This document shows positions 47,178 through 55,937 of a stretch of 64,000 nt of DNA, piece after piece; the first letter of the stretch is position 1; every line of letters starts with the position of its first letter. Where the stretch lies: contig NZ_CP130886.1 of assembly GCF_030622045.1 (NCBI RefSeq), forward strand, positions 6,580,001-6,644,000, written 5' to 3'. This DNA is from Planctellipticum variicoloris. Lineage in GTDB: Bacteria > Planctomycetota > Planctomycetia > Planctomycetales > Planctomycetaceae. The translations under genes and the position numbers were made by a program. The notes under the pieces were generated by a model. The model saw only the letters and a list, made by a program, of their open reading frames with translations. It ran no database searches and was not told the DNA's origin.

Positions 47178-48821
47178 ATGACTGCACTGGCTCCCGTGTC
47201 GGCGACGGTGGAGCGCGTCGCGTCGCCGCGGATGGACTCCATCCTGCTCATCGAGGACAGCCGAGCGCAGCGACAGGCCATGCGACAGAGTCTGTCGATC
47301 CTGCCGGTGCGAGTCCTGACTGCGAGCAACGGGGCCGAGGCCGAGCGGATCCTGCAGTCGGAGGCCGTGACCCTCGTGCTCGTCGATTACGAGCTGCCGG
47401 ACATTTCGGCGGGAGAGCTTGTCGATCGTCTTCAGGCCGACCGGATTCTTCCCCCCTTCGTCGTCATTACGGCCCGCGGCAGCGAGCAGGTCGCCGTTTC
47501 CATGATGAAGCGCGGGGCCGTCGACTATCTGATCAAGGACGGGGCCATCTGCGAAATGCTCCCGACGCTGGTGGAGCGGCTCCTCAAGCGATTGAAGGTC
47601 GACCGAATTCTTAAAGAGGCCGAGGATTCCGTCCGCCGTTCGCAGCAGCGGATGCGGCAGATCGTCGACTCGAACCCGGACGCGTTCGTTTCGATCCTGG
47701 TCGACGGCACCGTGATGGAATGGAATCGCTCTGCGGAGAGCATGTTCGGACTTCCCCGCGACCATGCCCTCGGCAGCAATGTTCTCGACACGATCGTTCC
47801 TCCCCAGCATCGCGACGCGTGCGGCGAACTGATGCAGCAGTTCCGTCGGAATCCGGAAGGATTTCCCCATCAGCGCCGGCTGCAGACCGCCGTCATCGAT
47901 CACGAAGGACGGCCGATCCCCGTGGAAGTCTGTCTGACGGCCGTGGAATCCGAAAACGTCTGGCTGATCAACGCCTTCATCCGCGATGTGTCCAAGCGGC
48001 TGGAGCTGGAGACTCAGCTTGTCCAGTCGGAGAAAATGGCATCGCTCGGCCAGCTTGCCGCGGGCGTGGCCCATGAGATCAACAATCCCATCGCCTACGT
48101 ACTCAGCAACCTCGGCACGCTGCAGGAATACGTCGAAGTCTTTCAGTCCGTGATCCGGGGGTACCAGGCGACGGCAGAGGCCGCCGTCGCCGGCGATCGG
48201 GAGGAAGTCGCCCGCAGCGTCGCGAGAATCCGCGATTTCCAGAGCCGCGAACGCTACGACGAGATTCTGGCCGACATCGGCGAGCTTTTCGACGACTCCG
48301 GAGAAGGTCTGCTGCGCGTCAAGGACATCGTGCAGAACCTGAAGAGTTTCGTCCGGCTCGACGAGGCCGAAGTCAAAGAGGCGGACTTGAACGAGAGCCT
48401 GCAGACGACCTTGAAAGTCGTCGCCAACGAGCTGCGTTACAAGTGCGACGTCAAGCTGAAACTTGGCGAGATCCCCCGGCTCCGCTGTTACGCCGGTCAG
48501 CTCAATCAGGTCTTCATGAATCTGCTGATGAATGCTGCGCAGGCGATCGGCGACCATGGCGAAGTGACGATTTCCACATGGTCCAATGACGACGACATCT
48601 GCGTCTCCGTGAACGATACCGGGAAAGGCATTCCGCCGGAAAACCTGTCGAAGCTCTTTACCCCGTTCTTTACGACAAAACCTGTCGGGGCCGGGACCGG
48701 CCTGGGGCTGTCGATTTCTTACGGAATTGTCCAGAAGCACGGCGGGCGCATCGAAGTCGCCAGCGAGGTTGGCAGAGGGACAACCTTTACCGTGATCCTG
48801 CCGCGAAAGGGGGTGGCCTGA
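47178..48821 (+). CDS. Receiver-PAS hybrid sensor histidine kinase
   Basis: This 547-residue kinase begins with a receiver domain (Asp70 in LVLVDYELPD). A coiled linker and a PAS domain (about 158-275) come next, then a HisKA domain with His299 in AAGVAHEINNPIAYV and a HATPase domain (N-box NLLMNAAQAI, G1 DTGKGIPPENL, G2 GTGLGLSISYGIV). It has no membrane helix. The HisKA type (HEINNP) is that of kinases common in response-regulator clusters. An N-terminal receiver suggests that it takes phosphate from another kinase. The stop codon TGA shares its last base with the next ATG. Confidence 0.92.
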   Translation: MTALAPVSATVERVASPRMDSILLIEDSRAQRQAMRQSLSILPVRVLTASNGAEAERILQSEAVTLVLVDYELPDISAGELVDRLQADRILPPFVVITARGSEQVAVSMMKRGAVDYLIKDGAICEMLPTLVERLLKRLKVDRILKEAEDSVRRSQQRMRQIVDSNPDAFVSILVDGTVMEWNRSAESMFGLPRDHALGSNVLDTIVPPQHRDACGELMQQFRRNPEGFPHQRRLQTAVIDHEGRPIPVEVCLTAVESENVWLINAFIRDVSKRLELETQLVQSEKMASLGQLAAGVAHEINNPIAYVLSNLGTLQEYVEVFQSVIRGYQATAEAAVAGDREEVARSVARIRDFQSRERYDEILADIGELFDDSGEGLLRVKDIVQNLKSFVRLDEAEVKEADLNESLQTTLKVVANELRYKCDVKLKLGEIPRLRCYAGQLNQVFMNLLMNAAQAIGDHGEVTISTWSNDDDICVSVNDTGKGIPPENLSKLFTPFFTTKPVGAGTGLGLSISYGIVQKHGGRIEVASEVGRGTTFTVILPRKGVA

Positions 48822-49618
48822 TGACCGTCCCCACCATTCTTTGCGTGGACGACGAGGTCAACGTCCTGCGCGCCATTCGGCGGCTGCTGCGCAAGGAGGA
48901 CTATCAGGTGCTGACGGCCTCGAGCGGCGAGGAAGGCCTCGAACTCCTCCAGACCTGCGCTCCGGAAGTCATCATCTCCGATCAGCGGATGCCGGGGATG
49001 TCCGGCACGGAGTTCCTCGAACGGGTCAAGCAACTCCATCCCGACAGCATTCGCGTTGTGCTTTCCGGGTATGCGGACGCCGCGACCATCCTCGAATCGA
49101 TCAACCACGGCCACATTTTCCGCTTTCTCACAAAGCCCTGGGATGACGAAGTCCTTCGCGACGGCGTCCGCGACTGCCTCCGCCAGTTCGACATCGCCAG
49201 GCAGAACAGCCGGCTGACCGAGCAGATCGCGGTCAAGAATTCGCAGCTCGAACGGCTCAATCTGCGGCTCGCCGAAGTCGTCGAAGAGCGAACCCGCTCC
49301 CTGCAGCTCGCTCAGGAAGTCCTTTCCCGAATTCCGATGCCGGTGATCGGGGTCGGCTCGGACGGCGTGGTGGCGCTGCGAAACGACGCCGTGACCGATG
49401 CGCCGGCTCCCTGGAATCACATCTTTCCCGGCGAAGACCTCGTGCAATCTCTGCCGGCCGAGCTGGCGACGGCCGCCCGCAGTTGCATCCTGGGAGAGAT
49501 TGAATTTCAGTCGCTCGAAACGCCGGCGGACGGCGCCGACGCTCACGTCTTTCTCCAGCGGCTCTCTTCGGACGGGCAGACTCGCGGCTGTCTGATTATT
49601 CTCGGAGGGAGTCGATGA
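48821..49618 (+). CDS. Receiver-PAS-like response regulator
   Basis: This 265-residue protein has a receiver domain of the RpfG-like type (Asp54 in VIISDQRMPGMSG, Lys in FLTKPWDDE). A coiled coil (about 125-165; LTEQIAVKNSQLERLNLRLAEVVEERTRSLQ) and a PAS-like C-terminal part follow. It has no DNA-binding or catalytic output domain. The receiver is closely related to that of the HD-GYP protein two genes later, suggesting duplication. It may relay phosphate from the hybrid kinase just before it. Confidence 0.85.
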   Translation: MTVPTILCVDDEVNVLRAIRRLLRKEDYQVLTASSGEEGLELLQTCAPEVIISDQRMPGMSGTEFLERVKQLHPDSIRVVLSGYADAATILESINHGHIFRFLTKPWDDEVLRDGVRDCLRQFDIARQNSRLTEQIAVKNSQLERLNLRLAEVVEERTRSLQLAQEVLSRIPMPVIGVGSDGVVALRNDAVTDAPAPWNHIFPGEDLVQSLPAELATAARSCILGEIEFQSLETPADGADAHVFLQRLSSDGQTRGCLIILGGSR

Positions 49619-50613
49619 TGATCGAACTTCGCGAACGTCGACTTGGAGAGGACATTGAGCGGGCGCTTCACAGCCTCCGCCCGCTGCCGCGCGTCGCCCG
49701 CGAGCTGCTGACGATTTCCAGCACCTGCGACATTCCCCTGCAGCGGATCGTCGATCTCATCGAGTACGATCCGGTCCTCGCCGCCCGCATCGTCCGGCTG
49801 GCCAACTCGACATTCTTCGGCCTCCGTCGACGGGTGTCGACGATCAAGGACGCGGTGATCGTTCTCGGCATTCAGGGGGTCCGCAATCTGGCCGTCGGAG
49901 TGGCACTGCTTCCCGATCCCGATGCGAACGAGGTCTTCGGACTGAAGCTGTCCGCCGCGAGCGGTCTGAACTACTACGCCTTTCTCGATCACACTCTGGC
50001 GGTCGCCATCACCGCGCGCCGCATCGCGACGATCCTCGACCCCGCCAACGCCGACGAAGCGTTTCTCGCGGGTCTGATTCACGACCTCGGAAAGCCGTTC
50101 CTGGCGGCGATCGATGCCGAAACGTATTGTCAGGTGCTGTCGGCCGCCGCGGAACGGCATTGCGACCCGGCGGTGCTGGAACGGGAGACGTTCGGTTGCG
50201 ATCACGGCGAGATCGCCGGCCGGCTCTGCGAGCTCTGGGGCCTACCGCCTTCGCTGACCCGCGTGGTGCGGATGCACCACGAACCGGGACAGAACGGGCC
50301 GATCGACCTGGCGCTGGCGGGAGCCAATGTCCTGGCGCAACTGCTGGAAATCGGGGCGAGCGGCAATACCTGCCTGGACGCGGCGGCGTTGCGAGCGCTG
50401 CTGCGATCGTCGCTGACGCTCGAACAGCTCAACGATCTGGCTTCGAACCTGCCGGCTGAAGTTGCGGAGGCCTGCCACGTTTACGGGAGCTGCGGCTCCG
50501 CGTTTCGTCCGCCGCTCGAGTCCGACGAGATTCGCAGCCGTCTTGAGAGACTGGGCGAATCCGACCGCTCGACGCCTCAGGCATCGGCAACCGCGCTTCG
50601 TGAGGAGCAATGA
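49615..50613 (+). CDS. HDOD domain protein
   Basis: The HDOD domain covers residues 15-215 of this 332-residue protein. The usual start 'LPpLP.va..LL.i' is seen in LRPLPRVARELLTI, followed by DLIEYDPVLAARIVRLANSTFFGLRRRVSTIKDAVIVLGIQGV. An HD pair is kept in GLIHDLGKPF, with another His pair in RMHHEPGQ. Most HDOD proteins lack catalysis and act as signalling scaffolds in motility or c-di-GMP control. It overlaps the previous gene by 4 bases and is followed directly by an HD-GYP regulator. Confidence 0.92.
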   Translation: MMIELRERRLGEDIERALHSLRPLPRVARELLTISSTCDIPLQRIVDLIEYDPVLAARIVRLANSTFFGLRRRVSTIKDAVIVLGIQGVRNLAVGVALLPDPDANEVFGLKLSAASGLNYYAFLDHTLAVAITARRIATILDPANADEAFLAGLIHDLGKPFLAAIDAETYCQVLSAAAERHCDPAVLERETFGCDHGEIAGRLCELWGLPPSLTRVVRMHHEPGQNGPIDLALAGANVLAQLLEIGASGNTCLDAAALRALLRSSLTLEQLNDLASNLPAEVAEACHVYGSCGSAFRPPLESDEIRSRLERLGESDRSTPQASATALREEQ

Positions 50614-50614
50614 G

Positions 50615-51898
50615 ATGCCTTGCAACCGCGTGATGCTGATCGACGACGAACCGGGCGTGCTTCGGGCTCTCGAACGCGTTCTTCGTCGCGAACCCGTCGA
50701 AGTGACGTCGACCTCGTCGCCTGCCGAGCTTCTCCGGGCGATCCAGGCGCAGGAGTACGCGGTGATCATTTCCGACCAGCGAATGCCCGAGATTTCGGGA
50801 ACGGAACTGCTGGAGCAGACGCGGTCCATTGCGCCCGATGCCGTGCGCATCACATTGACCGGGTATGCCGACAAGGACGCGGCGATCGACGCCATCAATC
50901 GCGGCTCGGTCTCCCGATTTCTCACCAAGCCCTGGGAGGACGACGTCCTGCGTCGCGAGATCAACGACGCCGTCGCCAGCTACAATCTCCGCGCCGAGAA
51001 CCGTCGGCTGCAGGAGCTGACGCAGCGCCAGAACGCGGAGCTGCGGGAACTGAATGAGAATCTCGAAGCCCGCGTGGCCGGACGGACGGCTGAGATCACC
51101 CGACTGAATCAGGACCTGCGCCGAGGCTTTGCGGCGTCGATCTTCGTCATCGCTCAACTCGGCGAGATGCACAGTCCCGTGGTGGGCAGCCACAGCAAAC
51201 GGGTCGCCCGCCTGGCTCAGGCGCTGGCCGAAGAGCTGGGCCTGAGCCGCGAGGAGGTCTTTACGATTTATGCGGCCGCGCTGCTGCACGATATCGGGAT
51301 GACGGCCCTGCCAGCCGAACTGGTTTCGCGAGACTTCGCCGCCTTGAATCAGGCCGAGCGGGAGATGCTCAAGCGGCATGTCGTCGAAGGGGAGCGGATC
51401 ACCGGCATGGTTCCCAATCTGAGCGACGCCGCGCCGCTGGTCCGCGGTCATCACGAGCGCTGGGACGGCGCCGGCTATCCGGACCGTCTCGCGGGGAGTC
51501 AGATACCGCTGGGCGCGCGCATCATCGCCGTCTGCGATGCGTACGACCACGCGCTCAACAGCCGGACGCGGTTTGCGCAGTCTTCGCCTGCGTCGGCGCT
51601 GGCTGAAGTGGTTCTCCACGGCGGCGAACAGTTCGATCCGCGTCTGGTTGAGGCCCTAGAGGCGCATCTGAAGGACGAACTGGACGCGCCGGAGCCGGCG
51701 GAGGTCGGTTTGCGCGACCTCCGGGCGGGAATGGTGCTTGCGGGACACGTCGCGACGACACGCGGCCTGTTGCTGCTGAAATCCGGCACCGAGCTGACCG
51801 AAGACCATCTGCATAAGCTTCGGACGTTTCGTCACAGCGATCCGATCGCCGAACCGATTGCGGTCCTGCGAGCGGCGGCCGAACCGATTGCCGTCTGA
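50615..51898 (+). CDS. HD-GYP cyclic-di-GMP phosphodiesterase response regulator
   Basis: This 427-residue protein has a receiver (Asp54 in VIISDQRMPEISG), a coiled linker and an HD-GYP domain. The catalytic HD is His225-Asp226 in LLHDIGMT, and the GYP motif is in HHERWDGAGYPD (287-289). Both are intact, so it should break down c-di-GMP and favour motility over biofilm. A start preceded by GAGGAG fits. It ends the signalling operon. A last portion of about 60 residues after the HD-GYP core has an unusual repeat, PIAEPIAVL and EPIAV. Confidence 0.93.
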   Translation: MPCNRVMLIDDEPGVLRALERVLRREPVEVTSTSSPAELLRAIQAQEYAVIISDQRMPEISGTELLEQTRSIAPDAVRITLTGYADKDAAIDAINRGSVSRFLTKPWEDDVLRREINDAVASYNLRAENRRLQELTQRQNAELRELNENLEARVAGRTAEITRLNQDLRRGFAASIFVIAQLGEMHSPVVGSHSKRVARLAQALAEELGLSREEVFTIYAAALLHDIGMTALPAELVSRDFAALNQAEREMLKRHVVEGERITGMVPNLSDAAPLVRGHHERWDGAGYPDRLAGSQIPLGARIIAVCDAYDHALNSRTRFAQSSPASALAEVVLHGGEQFDPRLVEALEAHLKDELDAPEPAEVGLRDLRAGMVLAGHVATTRGLLLLKSGTELTEDHLHKLRTFRHSDPIAEPIAVLRAAAEPIAV

Positions 51899-51913
51899 CG
51901 CAGCCGACGAGAA

Positions 51914-51935
51914 CGCCTGCCTTGCTGGGCAGGCG
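51914..51935. terminator. Hairpin at the end of the signalling operon
   Basis: Arms CGCCTGCC and GGCAGGCG enclose a 6-base loop, 16 bases after the HD-GYP stop codon and about 100 before the end of the convergent fumC gene. Confidence 0.6.
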
Positions 51936-52036
51936 CTCGACCGGGGTTTCGCGAAGACGTTCCAGCCGCCGACAACTCGGCGTGTTGAGCGAATCCCGAC
52001 AGTCCGTCGGCTTCTACGAGGTTCGAAGCCCGCCTC

Positions 52037-53461
52037 CTATGCCTGCGGTTCGGTCATGCTCCAGGGATCGAGCGCTTTCGCCAGTTCGTCGTCCGGAAGA
52101 ATGTTCTGTTCCCGGCACAGTTCGCGGATGGTCTTACCCGTCTTGAAAGCTTCTTTGGCGAGGGCGGCGGCCTTTTCGTAACCGATGTACGGGTTCAGGC
52201 TGGTCACCATCGCCAGACTCTGCTCGACCGAGGCCTCGCAGGCTTCCGGGTTTGCTTCCATCTCGCGGGCGCACAGGTCGACGAAGGCCTGCGTCCCCTG
52301 GGCCAGCAGCGCCACGCTTTCGAGCGAGGCGTGCCCCATCACCGGCATCATGATGTTAAGCTGGAACTGTCCCCCCGTTGCACCGCTGAAGGAGACCGTC
52401 TGGTCGTTCCCCATCACGCGCGCCGCCACCTGCATCAGACTCTCGCACATCACCGGGTTCACTTTCCCGGGCATGATCGAGCTCCCGGGCTGCCGGTCCG
52501 GCAGCTTGATTTCGAAGAATCCGCAGCGCGGCCCGGACGACAGCCAGCGGATGTTGTTCGCCACGTTGAACAGCGTCACGGCGATCGTCCGCAACTGCCC
52601 GTGGCATTCCACCAGCCCGTCCCGCTGGGCGTTCCCTTCGAAGTGGTTCTCGGCTTCGAAAAACCCCAACTGCGTTTCGTCCGCCAGGGCTTTGCAGACC
52701 CGTCCCGCAAACTCCGGATGCGTATTGATTCCCGACCCCACGGCCGTTCCGCCCACCGGCAATTCCAGCACCGGCTTGAGCGCTTTGTGGGCGCGGTCGA
52801 CCGACAGCTCAAGCTGACGTGCGAAGCCCCCGAACTCCTGCCCGAGCCGGAGCGGCGTAGCGTCGGCCAGATGCGTCCGGCCGATCTTGATGATCTTGTC
52901 CCAGGCCAGGGCCTTCTCCCGCAGCACGTCGCGGAAGGATTCGAGGGCCGGAATCAGCCGGCTCTGAATCGACATCGCGACGGCGACATGAATCGCCGTC
53001 GGGAACGTGTCGTTCGTACTCTGCCCCATGTTGACGTGATCGTTGGGGTGAATCGGCTTTTTGTCCTGAAAGCGGTCTCCGCCGGCCAACTCGATCGCCC
53101 GGTTCGAGATCACTTCGTTGCAGTTCATATTGCTGCTGGTGCCCGACCCCGTCTGAAAGACGTCGATCGGAAACTCGCCGTCGAACTTTCCGCCGGCGAC
53201 TTCCCGGGCGGCTTCGAGCATCTGCGCGACCTGGGCGTCGTTGAGCGGGTTCTTGCCGGTCCCGGTCAGTTTTCCCAGGTCCCGGTTGGCGACGCCGCAG
53301 GCCCATTTCACGAGCCCCATCGCCCGAATCAGCTCCGGTCGCAACGCCCAGCCGGAGACGGGAAAGTTTTCGACGGCCCGTTGCGTCTGGGCGCCGTAGT
53401 AGGCGCCGGCGGGAACCTGAACCTGGCCCATTGAATCGTGTTCGGTGCGAAACTCGGTCAT
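52037..53461 (-). CDS. fumC: Fumarate hydratase, class II
   Basis: This 474-residue enzyme of the citric acid cycle turns fumarate into malate in the cytoplasm. It is the iron-free, tetrameric class II type. The signature GSSIMPGKVNP is present, along with GSGTSSNMNCNEVISNRA and KIGRTHLADATPLRLGQEF. Length is normal. The ATG with AAGAGA before it is preferred to an earlier one nine codons upstream. It stands alone, divergent from an OmpR-type system. Confidence 0.96.
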   Translation of the reverse strand: MTEFRTEHDSMGQVQVPAGAYYGAQTQRAVENFPVSGWALRPELIRAMGLVKWACGVANRDLGKLTGTGKNPLNDAQVAQMLEAAREVAGGKFDGEFPIDVFQTGSGTSSNMNCNEVISNRAIELAGGDRFQDKKPIHPNDHVNMGQSTNDTFPTAIHVAVAMSIQSRLIPALESFRDVLREKALAWDKIIKIGRTHLADATPLRLGQEFGGFARQLELSVDRAHKALKPVLELPVGGTAVGSGINTHPEFAGRVCKALADETQLGFFEAENHFEGNAQRDGLVECHGQLRTIAVTLFNVANNIRWLSSGPRCGFFEIKLPDRQPGSSIMPGKVNPVMCESLMQVAARVMGNDQTVSFSGATGGQFQLNIMMPVMGHASLESVALLAQGTQAFVDLCAREMEANPEACEASVEQSLAMVTSLNPYIGYEKAAALAKEAFKTGKTIRELCREQNILPDDELAKALDPWSMTEPQA

Positions 53462-53788
53462 GGAAAATTCTCTTCTTGCGGCAGCCATGCAGAAAGACGA
53501 TCGGGGAACGTCCCGATTCTAACTGCCGCACCCGCGGACCGGAACGGTGCGGAGAGGCCGGTCGCGGAGGAATCGACTCCACGCCGGCCGCTCGCGTTGA
53601 TGACCGCGGCATCCGACAAACTGCGGACCGGTCTGGGCGCCGCTGCCGCGCGGTCCCCGTCCGAGAACCTTGCGAAGAAGCGAGGCGAGCGGGGCAGACG
53701 AGCCGCTCGGGGGTACTACACTGGTAACGGGTTGTGCTACACTTCTTGTCAGGTTGTGGAGGAACTGATCCTGGACGGGAAACCACAG
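53462..53788. other. Intergenic region with tandem CTACACT motifs
   Basis: This 327-base region between fumC and the divergent OmpR-type regulator carries the promoters of both. Its only notable structure is a direct repeat: CTACACT at 53716-53722 and again at 53737-53743, 21 bases apart, which is two helical turns. This fits the tandem sites bound by OmpR-type regulators, 46 bases before the regulator start. No other gene is seen. Confidence 0.5.
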
Positions 53789-54460
53789 ATGCAGGTCCTG
53801 ATCATCGAAGACGACGCGGTGACCGGCCGGGCGCTCGTCAAAGGCTTTACCGAAGCCGGGCACCGGGCCGAGTGGGTTCAGGACGGCCAGGCCGGTTCTG
53901 AATCCGCGCGCTCGCAGCAGTTCGACGCCATCATCCTGGACCAGATGCTGCCGAAGAAGAACGGGCTGGAAGTCCTTAAGGAGATCCGCGGCCAGGGAGT
54001 CCTCTGCCCGGTCATTCTCGTCACGGCCCTGGGTTCGGTCGAGGAGCGTGTTGGAGGCCTGAACACCGGCGCCGACGACTACATCGTCAAGCCCTTCGAG
54101 TTCGCAGAGATCTTGGCTCGTCTGCACGCGGTCACTCGCCGGACCAGCGTCCGCCCCGCGGCGATCGTCTCCGTCGGCGACCTCACGCTGGACCTGACCA
54201 CGCGACGAGTGACGCGCGGCGGCGTCGACGTCGATTTGACGCCGATCGAGTTCAGCCTCCTTGAGCTGATGATGCGTTATGCCGGCCAGGTTGTGACCCG
54301 CAAGATGCTCTGCGAGCATGTCTGGGGCTTCAACTGGGACGGCACCACCAATGTGATCGAAGTCCACATCAACCGGCTCCGCAACAAGCTCGACCGCGGA
54401 CGCGACGTCTCGTTCATCAAGACAGTGCGGGGTCGCGGATATGCCCTACCGGCCGCCTGA
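53789..54460 (+). CDS. OmpR-family response regulator
   Basis: This 223-residue regulator has a receiver (Asp51 in AIILDQMLPKKNG, Lys in IVKPFEF) and a winged helix-turn-helix (about 128-222; LTPIEFSLLELMMRYAGQVVTRKMLCEHVWG, then TNVIEVHINRLRNKL). It is a transcription factor that would bind paired direct repeats, perhaps those at 53716-53743. Its 3' end overlaps the kinase gene by 20 bases, so the two are coupled. The ATG begins the receiver and follows GGGAAA. Confidence 0.95.
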   Translation: MQVLIIEDDAVTGRALVKGFTEAGHRAEWVQDGQAGSESARSQQFDAIILDQMLPKKNGLEVLKEIRGQGVLCPVILVTALGSVEERVGGLNTGADDYIVKPFEFAEILARLHAVTRRTSVRPAAIVSVGDLTLDLTTRRVTRGGVDVDLTPIEFSLLELMMRYAGQVVTRKMLCEHVWGFNWDGTTNVIEVHINRLRNKLDRGRDVSFIKTVRGRGYALPAA

Positions 54461-55937
54461 CCAATCCTGGTTTGTCGTCTTCCGCACGCTCCGATCCCGG
54501 CTGGTTTTCTGGAACACGCTGGTTGTGCTGATCGCCGTGGTGGTCGCGCTCTACGGCGTACGCGAAGGGCTCCGGTTTTACCTCACGAACGAGATTGAAA
54601 GCGTCCTCAACGAAGAAGCCAAAGTTGCGCTGCTGGCGATCGAGGCCGTCTATCCGGACGAGGCGCAGACCATCGTCCAGTTGCAGCGGATCGCCGACGG
54701 CCACAAAGCAAGCGACTGGCACATCCGCTGGCTCGACGTCAAACGCAGCCGGACGATCTGGGCCAGCGACAATGCGGCCGAATCCCCTCTCCCGCAACTG
54801 CTGCGGGCGGGTCCCGACTACACGGTCTGGACCTCCGAGTCGATGATGTCGGTCGAGCGCAAGCTTAAGAGCTCGAAGCTGCCGGAGTACTATCTGCGCG
54901 TCGGCACGCCCCTGACGTTCGTCACCAAGGACGTCGAACGGCTGACGGCAGTTCTGGCCCCGGTCGGACTGATGATTCTGCTCCTGGCGCCCATGGGCGG
55001 ATTCCTGCTCGCCGAACGGGCCATCGATCCGCTGCAGAACCTGATCCGCCTCACCGAGAGACTCCGGCCCAGTCGAATGGACGAGCGGATTCCGCTCCGC
55101 GGCGTCGGCGACGAGCTCGATCAACTGGCCTACAAAATCAATCAGTTCCTGGACCAGATCGCCGAATACATCCGACGAAATCGCGACTTTCTCGCCAACG
55201 CGGCTCACGAATTGAGGTCGCCGCTGACGGCGATCATGAGCTCCGTCGAAGTCACGCTCCAGAAGTCGCGCAGCCCGGAAGAGTACGAGGAGTTGCTGTA
55301 TTCGATCGATGACGAGTGTCGGCATCTGTCGCTCCTCGTCAACCAGTTGCTGCAGCTCGCCGAAAGCGAAGCGGGAGTCTCTCAGCTCGGAAAAACGCCG
55401 GTCCTGCTGAACGAAATCGTCGAGCGAACCGTCGAAATGTTCGGCCCGGTCGCCGAGGAACGGGGAGTCTCCCTGGTGTCGCAATGCGACTCGAACGTGA
55501 CCGCCTGGGGCGAAGAACGCCAATTGCGACAGCTCGTGACGAACCTGGTCGATAACGCGATCAAATTCACGTCCGCGGGGGGAACGGTGACCGTGAGGCT
55601 CCGTTCGCTGATCGAAGATCTCGCTGAATTGCAGGTGCAGGACACCGGCGCCGGAATTCCCGCCGACGATGTCCCCCGTATTTTCGAACGATTTTATCAG
55701 GTCGATCGCGCGCGGCGGCGCGGGCCGGAGCAGCGCGGCAATGGACTGGGATTGAGTATCTGCAACGCGATTATCCAGAATCACTCCGGAACCGTCAAAG
55801 TCGCCAGCCGGCTCGGCGAAGGGACCACGATTACAGTGATCCTGCCCGAAACTCCTCCGTCGGAGCGCGAGGGGGCGCCGATGGTCGCCGTGTCGTCGAC
55901 GGCAGCGAACGCCGATCAACGGCTTCCCAGCGGGTAG
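54441..55937 (+). CDS. Membrane-bound sensor histidine kinase
   Basis: This 498-residue kinase has two membrane helices (about 21-40 and 167-190) flanking a periplasmic sensor of about 125 residues. HAMP, HisKA with His256 in LANAAHELRSPLTA, and HATPase with LVTNLVDNAIKF and GNGLGLSICNAI follow. It pairs with the overlapping OmpR-type regulator. The sensor has no named domain. The C-terminal tail (PPSEREGAPMVAVSSTAANADQ) is unstructured. Its 3' end overlaps the pseudogene at 55916 on the other strand. Confidence 0.94.
   Translation: MPYRPPDQSWFVVFRTLRSRLVFWNTLVVLIAVVVALYGVREGLRFYLTNEIESVLNEEAKVALLAIEAVYPDEAQTIVQLQRIADGHKASDWHIRWLDVKRSRTIWASDNAAESPLPQLLRAGPDYTVWTSESMMSVERKLKSSKLPEYYLRVGTPLTFVTKDVERLTAVLAPVGLMILLLAPMGGFLLAERAIDPLQNLIRLTERLRPSRMDERIPLRGVGDELDQLAYKINQFLDQIAEYIRRNRDFLANAAHELRSPLTAIMSSVEVTLQKSRSPEEYEELLYSIDDECRHLSLLVNQLLQLAESEAGVSQLGKTPVLLNEIVERTVEMFGPVAEERGVSLVSQCDSNVTAWGEERQLRQLVTNLVDNAIKFTSAGGTVTVRLRSLIEDLAELQVQDTGAGIPADDVPRIFERFYQVDRARRRGPEQRGNGLGLSICNAIIQNHSGTVKVASRLGEGTTITVILPETPPSEREGAPMVAVSSTAANADQRLPSG

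Noticed and set aside
46518-48740. A 740-residue open frame on the minus strand opposite the receiver and kinase genes
   Set aside because: It mirrors the codon pattern of real plus-strand genes with clear domains, lacks any domain, and has the Arg/Pro/His/Gln-rich look of antisense shadows in GC-rich DNA.
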